From Magicicada septendecula (taxonomy: Eukaryota > Arthropoda > Insecta > Hemiptera > Cicadidae): a stretch of DNA of 64,000 bases. This document shows, piece after piece, positions 13,026 to 25,766 of this stretch. The DNA lies in assembly GCA_034769895.1 (NCBI GenBank), contig CM068367.1, positions 349,557,111 to 349,621,110 of the forward strand, in the 5' to 3' direction. Position 1 is the stretch's first letter; every line of letters starts with the position of its first letter. The translations under genes were made by a program, and so were the position numbers. Below the pieces are notes generated by a model. The model saw only the letters and a program-made list of their open reading frames with translations. It did not search any database and had not been told where the DNA came from.

Positions 13026-13635
13026 ATCATCACAGGACTGAACTTTTTAAGTGTATTTAACTTCAGACAATTCTGTAACTGTAAGTTCATTTTTTCAGTT
13101 AATTTTTTCTGTTGTTTTGTTGTCAAACATGATTATTAGGTTCGTAATGTGTAAAATTATAACATAGTTTGATGTTTAATAGGCTTTTTCTTACCACCTC
13201 CCTATTATCCGACATTTTCGGTTATCCGACGTTCTGCCGGCCCGTTTATGTCGGATAAGCGAGACTCTACTGTATTTATAAACTAACTTGATGATTGTAT
13301 TGATGACTGATAATTGTATTGATGTTAAACGTTAAATCAAAAAATTAAAGGTAATGAACATTTGAAGTTAATTAAAAAACGCCGAAGCTAGTTAAAATCT
13401 AGTTTACTTTTCTCGTAGGAATTCAAATTTTTTATTTTAAGAATTATCTTTAGTTACAAACGGATAAATATTCTTTCTTAAGTAGGCCAATACATATTTA
13501 GTCTGCACGAAGTAGGCCTATTTTGAGTGAATGCAACAACTAAATTTTGCTTGGGCGACATTCAACAGAAACACGTGGTTATGAAGTGGCAACATGGGTG
13601 ATGAGGTCATCACAACTGTCAACAGCTCTCCTGTA

Positions 13636-15260
13636 AAAATTCCAGTACAATCTACAGTAATTCACATAACTAAGGTCCAGGAGCAGGACCTTCAGTGATG
13701 GACAGCAGTGTAAATTATTTGAAATGGATGACAGTATGAAGTTTATGTTAGATAGTCTTTAATAACGGTGTATAGAAACTAAGAGCAGGCCAAGAGCAAT
13801 GTTGTTAAGCATAAGTGGATAGAGAATGTAAAGTTAAAAGAGAAGTCATTTGAAAGAGACATGTAGTAACATTAAACAAAAGATCACAAAAACTCAAACT
13901 GGAAGTAGTTGCAAAATAGGCATTCTTGTAATCTATATTTCAGATGGGTAAGAAACAATATTGTTCACACAAAATTCATAAATAACTAATAACACAAAAT
14001 TCAAAAAAGATACTAGCAAAATCAAAGAAAGATCACTCAGATGTTCACAACTCTTGATCTAAACTACTTTAGTTAAAAAAAAAGTACCTACAAAAATATA
14101 TTTTCATAATTCTTACTGTATGTATATTAACCAACACACATTACCTGATGTAAAGTTACCAGTATTATTAGTAATGACCCATCAAAGCATGAAAAAAGAA
14201 CTGGCATTAAGACTGTCTGGCAACTATACACACTTCATAATGATTACAGTTAAACACAGAAGGTGGACATGGAGCATTTGTTTCAATATATAAACTTCAG
14301 AAATTTTGTTAACTAGTCATACAATTAAACAACACAAAATATAATTAAAAAACATAGGCATTCAAATATCAATATTACAGGTTTTAAATTCGCTCTATTA
14401 ACGGGAAAAAGCCTCCATACTTAAACACCATATAAACAACACACTTGTGTGTTTAAGCGGCTGCACTTAAAAATATATGCATGTTTGAAAAATTACATTG
14501 TTATCTGTTAATAGTAATAAGCTGATTGGTAAATGATAGGGAATTATATGGAGATTTCACATAACTTTCATAATATGGTGAACATCACTGGTATCCTTGG
14601 TACCACTGATTGCTGCACACCACTGCAATTGGTTAACAAATCGTACCTCTTTTTGTTAAAATATTTTAACTAATGTGCTTGTATTTCATAAACATACTTT
14701 GTTAACACCAAGTAATAAACAGTATAGTAAAATACATTTTTAACATGTAGCTTATTCGTAGAAGTTTGAAGAGTGTTCAGAAAATTAAGATCTATTTGTA
14801 CACTCATCTTGAACAATTTGAAAATTGGCACTTTACGCATGTGCAGCATCTTTCTCCGTTGCTAAGCTATAAATGCTATTACATTGAAAATCATTAATAC
14901 TTATTATTTTTACCCAAGTACTAAATGTATTTACATTATAGGTGTACCACAGACAATAAAATACTTCCAGTATGCATGCACTGGCTTGGCAGAGAAGGCT
15001 CTGACCTCCACCATGTCCGTCAACAGTCGTGATTGGCTGCGTAAGTGGTCGTAGTGAGCACTGTCTTTTCAGTTAGATGCATATACGTATTTATGAATAA
15101 TTTGCAATGTGTTTTAATTTATGGGATTTTTGTATAAAAATATTTAATTTTCGTTTAGTATTTTATTATAATAATTAGTATGTTGTGTATTTTAGTTTAT
15201 GTTGCTTTTTTTAGATGTTCTGTTACCATTCGTTGTCGCATCATTACTGTAGTGTGTTAC

Positions 15261-15307
<47 letters not shown>

Positions 15308-15419
15308 TCGAACACTAAGCTTGCTTCTGGGAGACCTCTAACAAGTCAAGCTAGAGGTCTTATTTGCAATGTGACAGAATATTAAAAAAACAAACAAACA
15401 AAAAAGGAATAGGCCAACA
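13636..15419. other. Stretch without a recognisable gene
   Basis: AT-rich DNA, no convincing coding or splice signals. A GC/GT microsatellite lies at 15261-15307. Confidence 0.4.
15261..15307. repeat. (GC)n(GT)n microsatellite
   Basis: A GC dinucleotide run passes directly into a GT run. Confidence 0.95.
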
Positions 15420-16565
15420 ACTAAGGTTATTATAGTGACGCCAGTATAAGTGAAGCAACAGGAGTCTCTAAGGCTACTGTGTACAAAATTTTATTTGTGA
15501 AAGAAATCTATTTTCTACGCCACAAGGACTCCTTCACAGATAATGCAATACGGAGAAAGGGGCATGCATTTTATGCAGTAAAAAAAGTCTCCCCTTAATT
15601 ACAAACTCCAAAGGAAGATGATGTCATTGCACGTGAACGAGAATATTTGCGGCAACAACTTAAAAAGTTAGGATTTATAACTTGCTGCCAATCCAATAGA
15701 AAGCTCCTTATAGAAACAAGTGATATCACTGCTTGGAGAATTCGCAACGTAAATGACATAATGCAGATGTGAGGGTAAAAATATTGTTTATACTGACAAA
15801 ACATATGTTCAGGCATCGCATTCAGTACCTTCATGTTGGCAATATTCTGAAGAGGTCGGTATAACAACGAAAATCAGGAAAGGTAAGAGAGTTATTATAA
15901 TTCACAGTGCGGGAGAGGCTTTGTTAACAATGCACTGTTAAAATTTAAGTCTTCGTCTGGAGACTACTGGAGACTATCATAGCTCATGAATTTTATAATT
16001 TTGGTAAGTGGCTATAAGAAAAATTACTACCTAAGCTCCCAAACAGCTCAGTAATACTGTAATGATGGACAATGGGTAGTATCATTGTGTAGGAAGTGAT
16101 AAAAGCCAATCTCGGTTCACTGAAACAAGAAATAATTGACTGGCTTGTGAATCATGGTGTTAAAATAGACATCACGTTAACTAAATCTCAGCTGCTGGAA
16201 AAAGTGAAATCATTTAACTGTGAAAAAAACATTTACTGTCGACAAAACTATTAATGCAAACGGCCATATTCCACTTTGCTTGCCACCTTACCATCCCGAT
16301 CTGAATCCTACAGAACTCATCTGGGAAGATAATTAAAGGAAAACTTGTATGTAATTTTTATAAATTATCTTTAGATGAAAAAAACTGTTGCAAAAAATAT
16401 CTGAAAATTTTACAATTGAAAAGTAGAAAAAATGTTGTCCACATACAAAAAATAACTGAAGAACAGGATTGTATTACAGATCATATTATAGATGAAGAAG
16501 TGGGTAAAATAATTATTTCTGTAGGAGAGGATTCGAGTACACGTCAAGATTCAGATGCTGAATAG
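15420..16565 (+). pseudogene. Second DD82E-type (Sailor-like) transposase relic
   Basis: Many frames are broken, but the blocks follow the same order as in the copy at 6.7-7.9 kb. They are an N-terminal helix-turn-helix-like VSKATVYKI; VYTDKTYVQASHSVPSCWQ with the first Asp; KRVIIIHSAGEALL; VMMDNG around 16068 with the second Asp; KSQLLEKVKSF; and LPPYHPDLNPTELIWE with the Glu at 16313. The second Asp and the Glu lie about 81-82 residues apart. An acidic C-terminus follows (to about 16565). Inverted ends were not found, so the element borders are unknown. Confidence 0.65.
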
Positions 16566-18997
16566 GAAAGAAAAAATAATATCATAAATATTTACCATTT
16601 TTTCTTATTATTAATAATTATAAATAATTAAAAATAATTTATTACTAAACATTTTTAATCAACATTAATTTTTACTACAGCAGTATGCACCTTATTTACA
16701 CAGGCTTTATGTAAGAATTGTTTTTTTACAGTATCCCTTCATAAATGTTGGGGTTAGGTTTTGCTGATATTATTTTCAAATTATGTATTTAAATTTAAGG
16801 ATTTCTGAATTAGATGATATATTTTATAGAACATGCATGCTTACTTTATAATCTGTTACTTTGAATAGTCTGTTATAATTAATAGCAGACGTATGTTTTG
16901 GCACACGAGGAACAAGTCGTTCCCGGTATACAAATGTCAAATAAGTGTAGCATACTGCAATAATGAATGTGACTGATGGCAATGGAGGGTGTAACATTTC
17001 CCCTCTTATGATGTAGTTGTGGCGGCAATCCCCTTTACAGCTGTTTTCGTCTGTGGTCGACCTATAGCTGATAGTCCACATACTGTGAAATCTACAATTC
17101 ATTTTTTGAACTCTAAGAATCTGTAGCTTGGAAAAATGCATGATCTAATGTATACAGTGTACAATAAAAATTTGAGTTCTCAGTCTCTACTCCCTTCTAT
17201 GTTGCCAATCTCCTGACCATAAAAATCTACACAACTTTTTCTCCATATTACTCTGGATCTCTTTCTCTTTTTATGTTCCCCCGTGACACCTGACTGGGAA
17301 TCCATTTTTCCATATCCATACGAAAACAGCTGTCTCTGTTATATCTCTCCTACTATGGTAGCTTCAATCTTCATAATCTCTCAGATTCTTTCATTTGTAA
17401 TTATCATTAGTATTACATTTTACAAAAATGCCTACTTAAATCTCACTTTTAATTTTTCCAGCTACTTATTGTTTTATATTTCAGTGGGTAGCAGTCAGAT
17501 AGCAGAGGCTGAATAATCATGGGAACAACTGAATCACTCCTCCTTCATATGGCCGTCCTGACACTGGACAACATCCATTTTTCCTACACAGTTGTTATTA
17601 TTTTGATGTTGATGAAATACAAAATGACTATAGATGCAAGGCATCATTTTTTCAAAAGGGTATACAGAACCTTGTACCCTGCTAAACAAGTGCCTCAATA
17701 GTCGATCACACCATCACTCCCTTAGTGATGTTTGAACATGTAAGTTTCGGTCTCATGTTGATGGTGTCAGTCAACAGGATATATTACTTACTGTTTCATG
17801 GACACTGTTAGCTGAATGATGCAGCAAGGTAGTCCTACAATGCCCACAGCCTAAAAGTCATATTTCAAACTATACTTTATAAACAATGAATAATACAATA
17901 ATAACCTACAAACCACTGTAAACTGCCACCAACATTGTAAAAAGTCTAAAAGAAAGCCTACAAAAGCATGAGACACATCACTTTCTCTATGAAACATTTA
18001 CCCCGCCTATGTACAACCATCCGAAAACTGAACACAGTTCTAGTCACATTCCTTGTGACACAGACTAGACCACATAGTAAAAAACATGCTGCTTCTAGCT
18101 GGATATAAACCTTGTTATGTGTATGATCCTAGACATGAACATATTCGCATACCATATCTTGAGCTGGCACCATTGTTATTATTTATTTTATAGAACCACC
18201 CACCACCTGTTAGTTTGTACCTGATGCCTCGGGGAAGTTGAGAATTCTAAGGCCAATGTTGTGCGTCAAACAGTGGGAGCACTCATAGGGAACAGGAGCC
18301 ACATCTGAACTTCCATTGAACAAATTTAACAAAATATGAATCACCAGCATGCTCCTGTGACTTTTACAAATATCTCCCATTCCAACTGTGCTAGCAATGA
18401 GGATTAATCCAATGCCTGGCCAAAATTCAACTTAACATATTTTGCTAAGACTATATAGGTTTTTGTTTGACCTATTTGTCTATTATTCCACTTACAAAAA
18501 TCTACAGCTCAAACTATCAAATGAGGTTATTCACGTAAAAACATTTCAATACATACACATAATAATATAAATGTTGAAATATAGTTTTGAAAATCATTAA
18601 ATTACAACACGGAAAACCGTTACGCTAAATAGTTAAACACAATGTAGATATTTCACTAACATGCCAGCAGTTAAATTGCCATAGAAATATATAAATTCTT
18701 TTCACAATGTTACATAAAGTTGTTTATGCCTATGTACTACTTATTCATTTATGAGACACTTTGCTATAAGTAGAAACATCTACAAGTAGAAACACAATGA
18801 AAGGTGCACAAATGTCTATTTACATTGCTAATGCTATTAAAATCAATGATTTCTAGGTTGTTCTCAATGAGTGGAGCTTACTCCTTTTACCAAGTATTTC
18901 GCAGCAGTGCACTTGGCTTGTAATATTTTCCAAATAGTCAATATATTACTGACACTGTACAAAATTACTAGCTCCATTCAATATAACATTGTAGATC
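16566..18997. other. Stretch without a recognisable gene
   Basis: AT-rich with short open frames on both strands (for example 16824-17141 minus and 17283-17701 plus) that show no known domain or coding bias. Nothing is called. Confidence 0.4.
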
Positions 18998-18999
18998 TA

Positions 19000-20290
19000 C
19001 AAAGTTTGGATAAAAAGTGTTAGGACTGATGCAATGGGAACAGGATAAGTCACACTATTTGTATACAACAAATCTAAACATTTAGTCTAAAGCCTTCAGA
19101 ATACAGTTGCAAAGCTTCATAAGTGTTCGCTGCATTGTCACTAAGATACAATATTTCTTGTATATGTGTTATTTGTGGTGCAATGGAAAAGTTTTTGAAA
19201 CAGAAGTGTGCGATCAAATTGTGTTTTTAAAAGTGGTAAAGCTACTTTCAAAACTTATCTCAAATGATGCAGATGGCATATGGTGATGGTGAGAAGTGTT
19301 TAACTTGGCCAACTGTATTTTTGTGGCCTGTAAAATGTTGAGATGATAGAGATACCATTGAGGATAACAAAACAACAGGATGTGTCCATGCACCATCCGA
19401 ATTGAGGCAAACAACAAAACTGACTATGCTGCATTGAGAGATGATCATCGGTTAATGATCAGACTGCTAGTGGAGCTATTAACCATCGATAAAGACACTG
19501 TCCAGTATGTTCATCAACAAGGATTTTAGAAAAGAGCAGTGTGTGCATTTTGTTCTGTACATGCTGACAACCGAACAAAAGGAGGAACAGATGGCTGCTT
19601 GACATGATTTTCTTCAAATGCAATAAAACAAGCCAGAGTTTCTTAGCAAAAACATCCCCTGTAATGAATACTTGTACTTCACCTATGATCCAGAAATAAG
19701 AGGCAGAGTGCAGTGTGGGTTGACCCAAACTCAACAAGGGTGAAGAAAGTTCACTTCCTACAAGTGAAGTGGGTGTCCAACAAGTTCATGGCTGTTTCTG
19801 ACTCTTGGGGAATGATTCACAAAGAATCCATTCCTGAAGGACAAAGTGAATGCAGCATTCTACGCAAATGTATTAGATCAGCTGTTGAAGCACATCACAT
19901 GGGTGCATCACGATTTGCATGCAAACAAAAACTGGTTCTTTTTGCACGATAATATGCAGTCTCACAATGCAGCAGTATTTCGCCAGTTTTTGTGCTACAC
20001 CACTGCTGGACCTGGCACTAGCAGATTACTTTTAATATCCAAAGCTGAAACTGAATGCGAAAGGACAGCAATTTGAGATTACAAAGATAATCCACGATAA
20101 TGTAACAAGGGAGCTACAACACATTCAGCAGTAGACTTCAGGCATGCTCTGGAGCGGTGCAGTATGCCAAATAATGTATATATTTAAAAAGGTCATATGT
20201 AGAATAATAGGTCATTAGTAATAAAGTATTTTTACAATACTTTCTGTTTCGTTTATGAGCTCAGTACTAAAACTTTTTAGCCACAACATG
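19000..20290 (+). mobile_element. mariner element (decayed)
   Basis: Ends of 30 bp agree at about 23 positions in inverted orientation (left from 19000, right ending at 20290; the shared core reads TAAAAAGT..TTAG.ACTGA). Both are flanked by TA (18998-18999, 20291-20292). The length of 1291 bp is the usual size of a mariner. A broken transposase fills the interior. Confidence 0.8.
19183..20175 (+). pseudogene. mariner transposase relic
   Basis: The start codon at 19183 opens MEKFLKQKCAIKLCF, a mariner N-terminus. Blocks then appear in scattered frames: MAYGDGEKCL..VFLW; TTEQKEEQMAA; NEYLYFTYDPE; NAAFYANVLDQLLKHI; FLHDNMQSHNA. The first catalytic Asp has become Asn (CNEYLYF where the family has DES). 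The second is kept in LHDN. The third-Asp block is not recognisable. At least five stops or shifts make it dead. Confidence 0.8.
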
Positions 20291-20292
20291 TA

Positions 20293-21012
20293 AACTACAA
20301 GTGGTCACACATATGGTATTTCCACATGTGTTATTCCATTTGTTTTCCTGAGGGTATTGTAATATCCAAAACGTACATCACTGTAATAGTGATAACAATA
20401 CAAGGTTATAAACACCTACTGATGGGCTCAATCCTAATACATATTCATTAAGAATGTTTTCATTAATACTTACCCACAGCAACACTGTTTTTTGATTCAA
20501 CACATATTACTTTTAACACCAAACATTTTACCATACTATGATGAGACTGATACCTCAAGCCTCTGAGGATGCCTCATCAGAGTACGGGCGAAACAGTTGG
20601 AGAGAAAGGTAATATAAGAAGAGTGTTGAACTGAAAAACAGTACTGTTATTATTATCAAAAACGACAAAACCACAAAAGATTATGGTCAAGTATACTTGA
20701 TCATAATAAACTGTAATGTTCATTTCTTATAAAATTTAAAAATGCTAAAATCTGACTGAAAATGTTAAATCAATTGTGTCCCTGACCAAAAAAAAATCTA
20801 CTTTAGGAAGACAACATACAGATGAGTGCAAAACACATCTAAATAAATTACGACTAAATAAATACAAATTTCATTTAGAACTTCTTGAAGTTAAAAATAA
20901 TAGTCTTTATATGACTACAGGGACACACTCCTGTTAATTGTTGATGTTAATTCAATTTTTAAAAACATCATATTGTATTAACAGAAGTACAAAAGATACA
21001 ATTATTATGGTT
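20293..21012. other. Stretch without a gene; contains a small inverted repeat
   Basis: The only structure seen is around 20535-20600, where GATGAGACTGATACCTCA.. faces CTCTGAGGATGCCTCATC.. and is followed by GGGCGAAACAGTTGG. This type of segment is common at the ends of invertebrate retroelements. Confidence 0.4.
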
Positions 21013-21399
21013 TTAACCTTTTGGGGACTGCCACTTTTACACTGGTACAGTGAAACTTCGATTAACTGTCAGGGTCGGGACCGGGACCATGATGGTTAAT
21101 CGAATAGACGGATAACAGAAAAACCTTAAACAACAACCCACCCCCATCCATTGCATATGAACAAATGATAAAAAATGCACGTTTACGAACTGGAAATACA
21201 CTGTACATACATGTATTTTATTTTACAGAAACAAACAATACACAATTTACATTAAGTACAGTATATGTAGTAGAACATATGTACTGTACATATTGTTACA
21301 TGAACTTACGCTCTAGACGTACATACACATTCAAATTTTAAAATAGTCTGTCAAATTCTTTTGTTTCTTCGAGGCTCGTGCTTTCTGAGCGGCAATGTT

Positions 21400-22794
21400 T
21401 GTAACAATAAAAAAGAGGCCGAAATATATAAAATAAATATAACCACTACCAGGACTTACCTGCACGCAATTACAACACTTACCTGTTATTGAAATTTTAC
21501 CAGAAGACCAAGGTCGCCACGATTATTTTTTATATAGGATAAAATATCGAAAACCTTTACACTCCACCTTAATAAAACGGACAATTTATCAATCTGACCC
21601 ACCCAATTAATAATTCAGAAGATTCCGGAACGTTTAGACGAATTTTATCAACACAGAAATAAGACAGTGGTAATGACGAAATAACTTAGTCTAACACATT
21701 TTATCGGAAGTAACCATTATTTTTAATGAGCGATTATTTAACAAACATTTGTACAGTTAAATTTTTAGTATATTGCTTGAAAACTTTAGTACCTTTTTTC
21801 CCTATGTTTTGTCTGGTTAGAATGTAATTATAAACTTATGCCACTTAATGATTATTACTTACTACTAGACTGCCCAGCCTGCAATTCACTCACTCTCACA
21901 TATATTTATTTTAATTTATTAAAACACCCTTCACCAATATTAGATACACGAGCAAAATATTTATTCTTTACAAGTCCCCGTCTCATTTTATATGGCGCGA
22001 GGTCGACCGAACACGTGCCTTCCCGGTTACATTATTCGTTATTAACTGCTTTTCAACGGCCACTGCACTGCACTCGTCTATAACATAGTCAATTCCTCGG
22101 GTCCCGGTCGGTCCTACTGGATTAATTACATTTACGCAACTCGACCAACCGGGCCCTAAACGAAACTGTAATTGTCGGTAGTGGTGTTGGCGTCCTGTTG
22201 ACTGTATGGCGTCTCTACTTAAAGTCGGCCGTCACGGGGAACGTAACAGGTACTTGTTCCTTTGGAGGGAAGCTGGTTCTTTACTGCCACGATGTTTTCG
22301 TCGTCGCTCATTGCTCATATGCTGTTGGGTAACCATTTTATATATGGAATGGAGCTGATATATGTGTGTGACCAGAGCTTAATATTAGACTTGGCTCTGG
22401 TCATGTCACCAACAGTAGGCGGAGTTTAATGCGACTTCCGGGAGGTCTTAGAGAAGACGACGAATATTTTTACGCTCTGGCCATCTTGAGTTTTTAGTCG
22501 AGAGCGTCCTTTGAGCGCGTGCAGGTGTAGTTGCGCTTGAGCGTTGACACACATGTACAGAGTTCTTAGAATTTTGGTGGAGGTGCGAATTCCTCTGCCG
22601 CATTTCTCAACAACAACCTGCGTCTTATTGCTTTGTTTCACTGTTCTGTTACACTGACTGTTATACGTTGCACAATAATACAGTTATTTCGCCATATTTT
22701 TATAAGGCTCCCGACCGAAAACGAAATGAATACAAATATATAAATATGCCCCAAACCGTTAAAATAAAAAATACCCAAAAATTGACCCGCTACA
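21400..22794 (-). repeat. Solo LTR (Gypsy-like) with 4-bp target duplication
   Basis: Reading on the minus strand it begins TGTAGCGGGTCAATTTTTGG at 22794 and ends ATTGTTACA at 21400. It is flanked by TGTT on the plus strand (21396-21399 and 22795-22798). The flanking transposase codons rejoin exactly if the LTR and one TGTT are removed. The copy at 42204-43542 is homologous over its whole length in the opposite orientation. No internal retroelement sequence accompanies it, so it arose by LTR-LTR recombination. Confidence 0.88.
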
Positions 22795-23400
22795 TGTTCC
22801 GTACTTTACATAGGAGAAGTATCTGCGTTGCGTTTGCCTCTTCTTGCCCCTCAAACCACTCAATGCATTTTGATAACATTGTTTCTGCTTCTGTATGGCT
22901 TAACGTAGTTTTTTCAATCAAAATATAACACTCGTCTTCGTCAATTTCTTCTTCTTCATTGTCAATCACACTGGAAACAATTTCATTGTCATTCAAAATG
23001 TCAAAGCCTCCATCCAATTTGTCACATCCCAACCACTCTGTTTCTTCTGCTGGTATTATGTCTTCAGCATTCGGTACATTATTGCACAGTTGCACAATTT
23101 CGTCGACACTAACCATTCCCAGTTTCCTTAGGTTCACCATCATTAGCTTCAGGCCAGAGTTTATTCCACCCATTTTTAAGATTTGACATTTGAAGATCAT
23201 CCCATGCAGCAGCAACATTGAAAATTGCATCTTTTATGTTGTACGTTTTCCAAAACCCTTTTACAGACATTTCATCATCTGATGAAATCAAACTTCCAAT
23301 AAAAGCTTTCCTATAACGACGTTTCATGTTTTCGATTATGCCCTGGTCCATAAGCTGGATTAGTGGTGTTGTGTTTGCCAGAAGGAAGAGGCATGTCATT

Positions 23401-23461
23401 TAAAGCAGGGCAATGATTTAGTAATTAAAATATTTAAAATTCGTCCCCGTTTCAGGCGCCA
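23401..23461 (-). other. Extra 61 bp beyond the 3' LTR, with a second primer-site-like sequence
   Basis: After the region homologous to the 5' LTR ends, the minus strand continues TGGCGCCTGAAACGGGGAC and then GAATTTTAAATATTTTAATT before the target duplication. This matches the leader just after the LTR of the Gypsy element at 55724, which reads TGGCGCTTCCGAAACAGGGA and then CAAATTTAAATATTTTAATT. The terminal CTGCTTTA also repeats the end of the LTR. Confidence 0.8.
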
Positions 23462-23861
23462 ACTAAAGCAGTACGAGTTTAAAAATAAATATTAAAGTTT
23501 ATAAACCTGTTTATATGACTGAAACTCTACTTGCTTTTTAAATCAAATTATTCAAATTTGTCCCACTTACCTTCATCGCGAATAAACCAGGGTGTCGTCT
23601 GATGTACTTAGGCAGAGAAAAACAACAGGTAATGCAATGACAAACACGTATTTTACAAACATAAATAAAATGGTATTTTATTTATATAGCATGACAATTT
23701 TTCTGTTTACCTTCCGGTTTAAATTTACTAAAATATGCCTTATGGCTGAATTGTGAAACTACGTCAAATTATGATTTCTACTGTAGTTATGCTGTTTCTA
23801 CAAATAACCCTCCGAACAATATTTGATTCACCTAGCCATGCTATCAAGATTTATTTATTAC

Positions 23862-23896
<35 letters not shown>

Positions 23897-24656
23897 TTCC
23901 GACTAACTTATTTTCTACTCAAAGAACGACCCAGTATATGCTCACTCTCTCCCTCTCATACTGTAAAATTCCCCATAATTTAGATTTAGCGCTTTTAAAT
24001 TGATTTTAATTTGTTAATAGATGTTTAAATGATTACTTTCCTGAACTTAGATCCATAACGACCACGTGGTGAATTTAGTTCATTGTTGTTTTACTTGTTG
24101 TCTGAATAGGGTTCACTTTTTTGTCCGAAAAGTTTCTGCTGTTAATTTAGATACTCACCAATCACATTTTGCACTGCTTTTTTGTTTCTGCACTCACATT
24201 TCCATAATTAAAATTTTGCTTTAACACGTGGTACTATTGTACAGCCGGCCGGCTATCGGTGTTGAAGGCGACAACGTAGTTTTTTAAGCGTCTATATAAA
24301 CCACGCCTTCTTCATCCATGGCAACTATGTTCGTGATTGGTTGGTAAAAATCACGTGACGCTTTAATGAGACGTCACGTGATATCACTTGTGGAGCGAGT
24401 ATATGTAGTTTCGTTCTGTCTTTGGGCTCGCTAAAAAGTTTTATTTTTCCACCAACGGAAAATACACGCATGTGCGCATAGGCTGACATTCCAACGCTGT
24501 TATCTTTTTGCGCCAGGCACGACCCAGTACAGGATTGTATACAGGGTGTCCAAACCAACATGTTTGAGTTACCGTAAAGGGTGTCCAAACCGATCCGTCC
24601 CCAATAATTGATAACTTGAAAATAAAAAATATACTGTTCAAAATAGCCCCATTACA
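23462..24656 (-). repeat. 3' LTR of the pol-less element
   Basis: Begins TGTAATGGGGC at 24656 on the minus strand. It is near-identical to 27138-28334; the differences include a 12-bp stretch present only here (around 23636) and a shorter TA run (23865-23895 against 27528-27571). Confidence 0.9.
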
Positions 24657-24667
24657 ATACCCCCCCC
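24657..24667 (-). promoter_or_regulatory. Polypurine tract
   Basis: On the minus strand GGGGGGGG followed by TAT stands directly before the 3' LTR start. The same G-run plus TAT precedes the LTR at 54562. Confidence 0.8.
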
Positions 24668-25766
24668 AATGAGAAATCTTCTGTCGAAACAGAAGAAAAC
24701 CCCTAAGAGGGGTCTGTCGAATCTCATTGCTAAAACCCCTAAGAGGACCGGTGAGGAACTGGTGCCAACAACCCTCTTTTGTTCTTACACTTCATGGGTA
24801 AACGACCCCCCTGGCTCGGCGACTATGGTCGCATCTGAACGAGATCACTGGACTTCTCTGTAAGAGATCCCAACACCGAAAAATCGAACAGACACGCACC
24901 ACAGCGCACCTTACCTTCTATCATGCTACCCCAAAAATCCTCAATCCCTGGCTTATATCATGCCAGATCCTCAACCGATATGTCCCCACTTATCATGCAT
25001 TCTGGGTCGCCTTCAGCAATACTGGGCTCATACATATACTTGTTAATCTCTTTTTTAAATTCAAAAATATTTATTGCTAAATCAAACTCATTTATTCTAA
25101 CATTTGATTATACCTACATACTACACCACACAATTCTATAAAAAACACTAGTACTACACCTAAACAATAATACAATCAGAAGTCAAAAACATCAATTAGA
25201 TGGCAGGCACAAAATCAAGATTTTTTTTTCCAAAAAAAAACTCAAAAAAAATTTTAAATTCAACAATTTTGAATTTATTAAAATATTTTCTTTCCATATT
25301 GAAATCATTTAAATATTGTTCAAGTCAACTAAAAACAAAAGTTGGATTTATTTTCTTGCTAAAGGTGTTTAGTATATGACCTCACCCAACAGCTGATCAA
25401 AACTGGGTCAATGTATATTGTATAGTGTATAACTATGTCAGTGTATAACTTGTACATAATGTAAAACACAACATATTTCAATTATTATCAAAAATTTACA
25501 AATCATTAATTACTGTCTTCATAATTATTTTATTATTTATTTAGACTGCAAAATATTAATAATAATATTATTATTATCATAACATTTTCTACTACATATA
25601 CACCTTGTTTACCTAACCTTTTACAATACACACAAATAAATTCGCTACACATTTATTTACAAATTATTCGTCATTATTATTCAATTTATCACACTTCACT
25701 TGGTAAAGCAGTCCATTCCAAAACCATTAATTACATGATTAAACGTTCAATAAACATTCATTGTTT
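24668..25766 (-). other. 3' internal region of the LTR element, non-coding
   Basis: About 1.1 kb between the stop of the gag-like region and the polypurine tract. The last 180 bp (24668-24845) hold a repeated AAAACCCCTAAGAGG unit (plus strand) and are homologous to 54391-54550. The rest is AT-rich with no frame recognised. Confidence 0.6.

Larger units (their letters stand above)
8086..13272 (+). mobile_element. Tigger/pogo-type DNA transposon, interrupted by a hAT element
   Basis: The ends are inverted: CAGTAGAGTCTCGTTTATCC at 8086 and its near-perfect inverse at 13272, each flanked by TA (8084-8085, 13273-13274). Both ends carry further subterminal ATCCGAC repeats. The element encodes a CENP-B/DDE transposase (11469-13025) and carries a 3006-bp hAT insertion in its 5' untranslated part. 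Removing that and one 8-bp duplication leaves about 2.17 kb. It sits inside the DD82E-type element and is therefore younger than it. Confidence 0.9.
6411..13633 (+). mobile_element. Tc1/mariner-superfamily element of the wide-spaced (DD82E, Sailor-like) type, split by nested insertions
   Basis: Inverted ends: the left end CAGGAGAGCGATTGACAGTT at 6411 matches the reverse complement of the right end at 13633 except for two adjacent bases. Both ends abut TA (6409-6410 and 13634-13635), the usual Tc1/mariner target. Inside is a decayed transposase (6727 to about 7870). The right half is displaced by a Tigger insertion at 8086-13272. Without that insertion the element would be about 2.03 kb, a normal size. 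The distance between the second catalytic position and the final Glu is about 83 residues, far wider than the 34 of Tc1 or mariner, which is why it is assigned to the DD82E type. Confidence 0.75.

Noticed and set aside
20535..20605. Hammerhead-ribozyme-like CTGAGGA...CGAAAC pattern
   Set aside because: The segment between the two core boxes does not fold into a convincing stem II with the right closing pair, and stem I/III partners are not clear.
24669..24863. 64-codon plus-strand frame
   Set aside because: Lies in the conserved non-coding 3' end of an LTR element on the opposite strand; the homologous stretch at 54.4 kb is not open.
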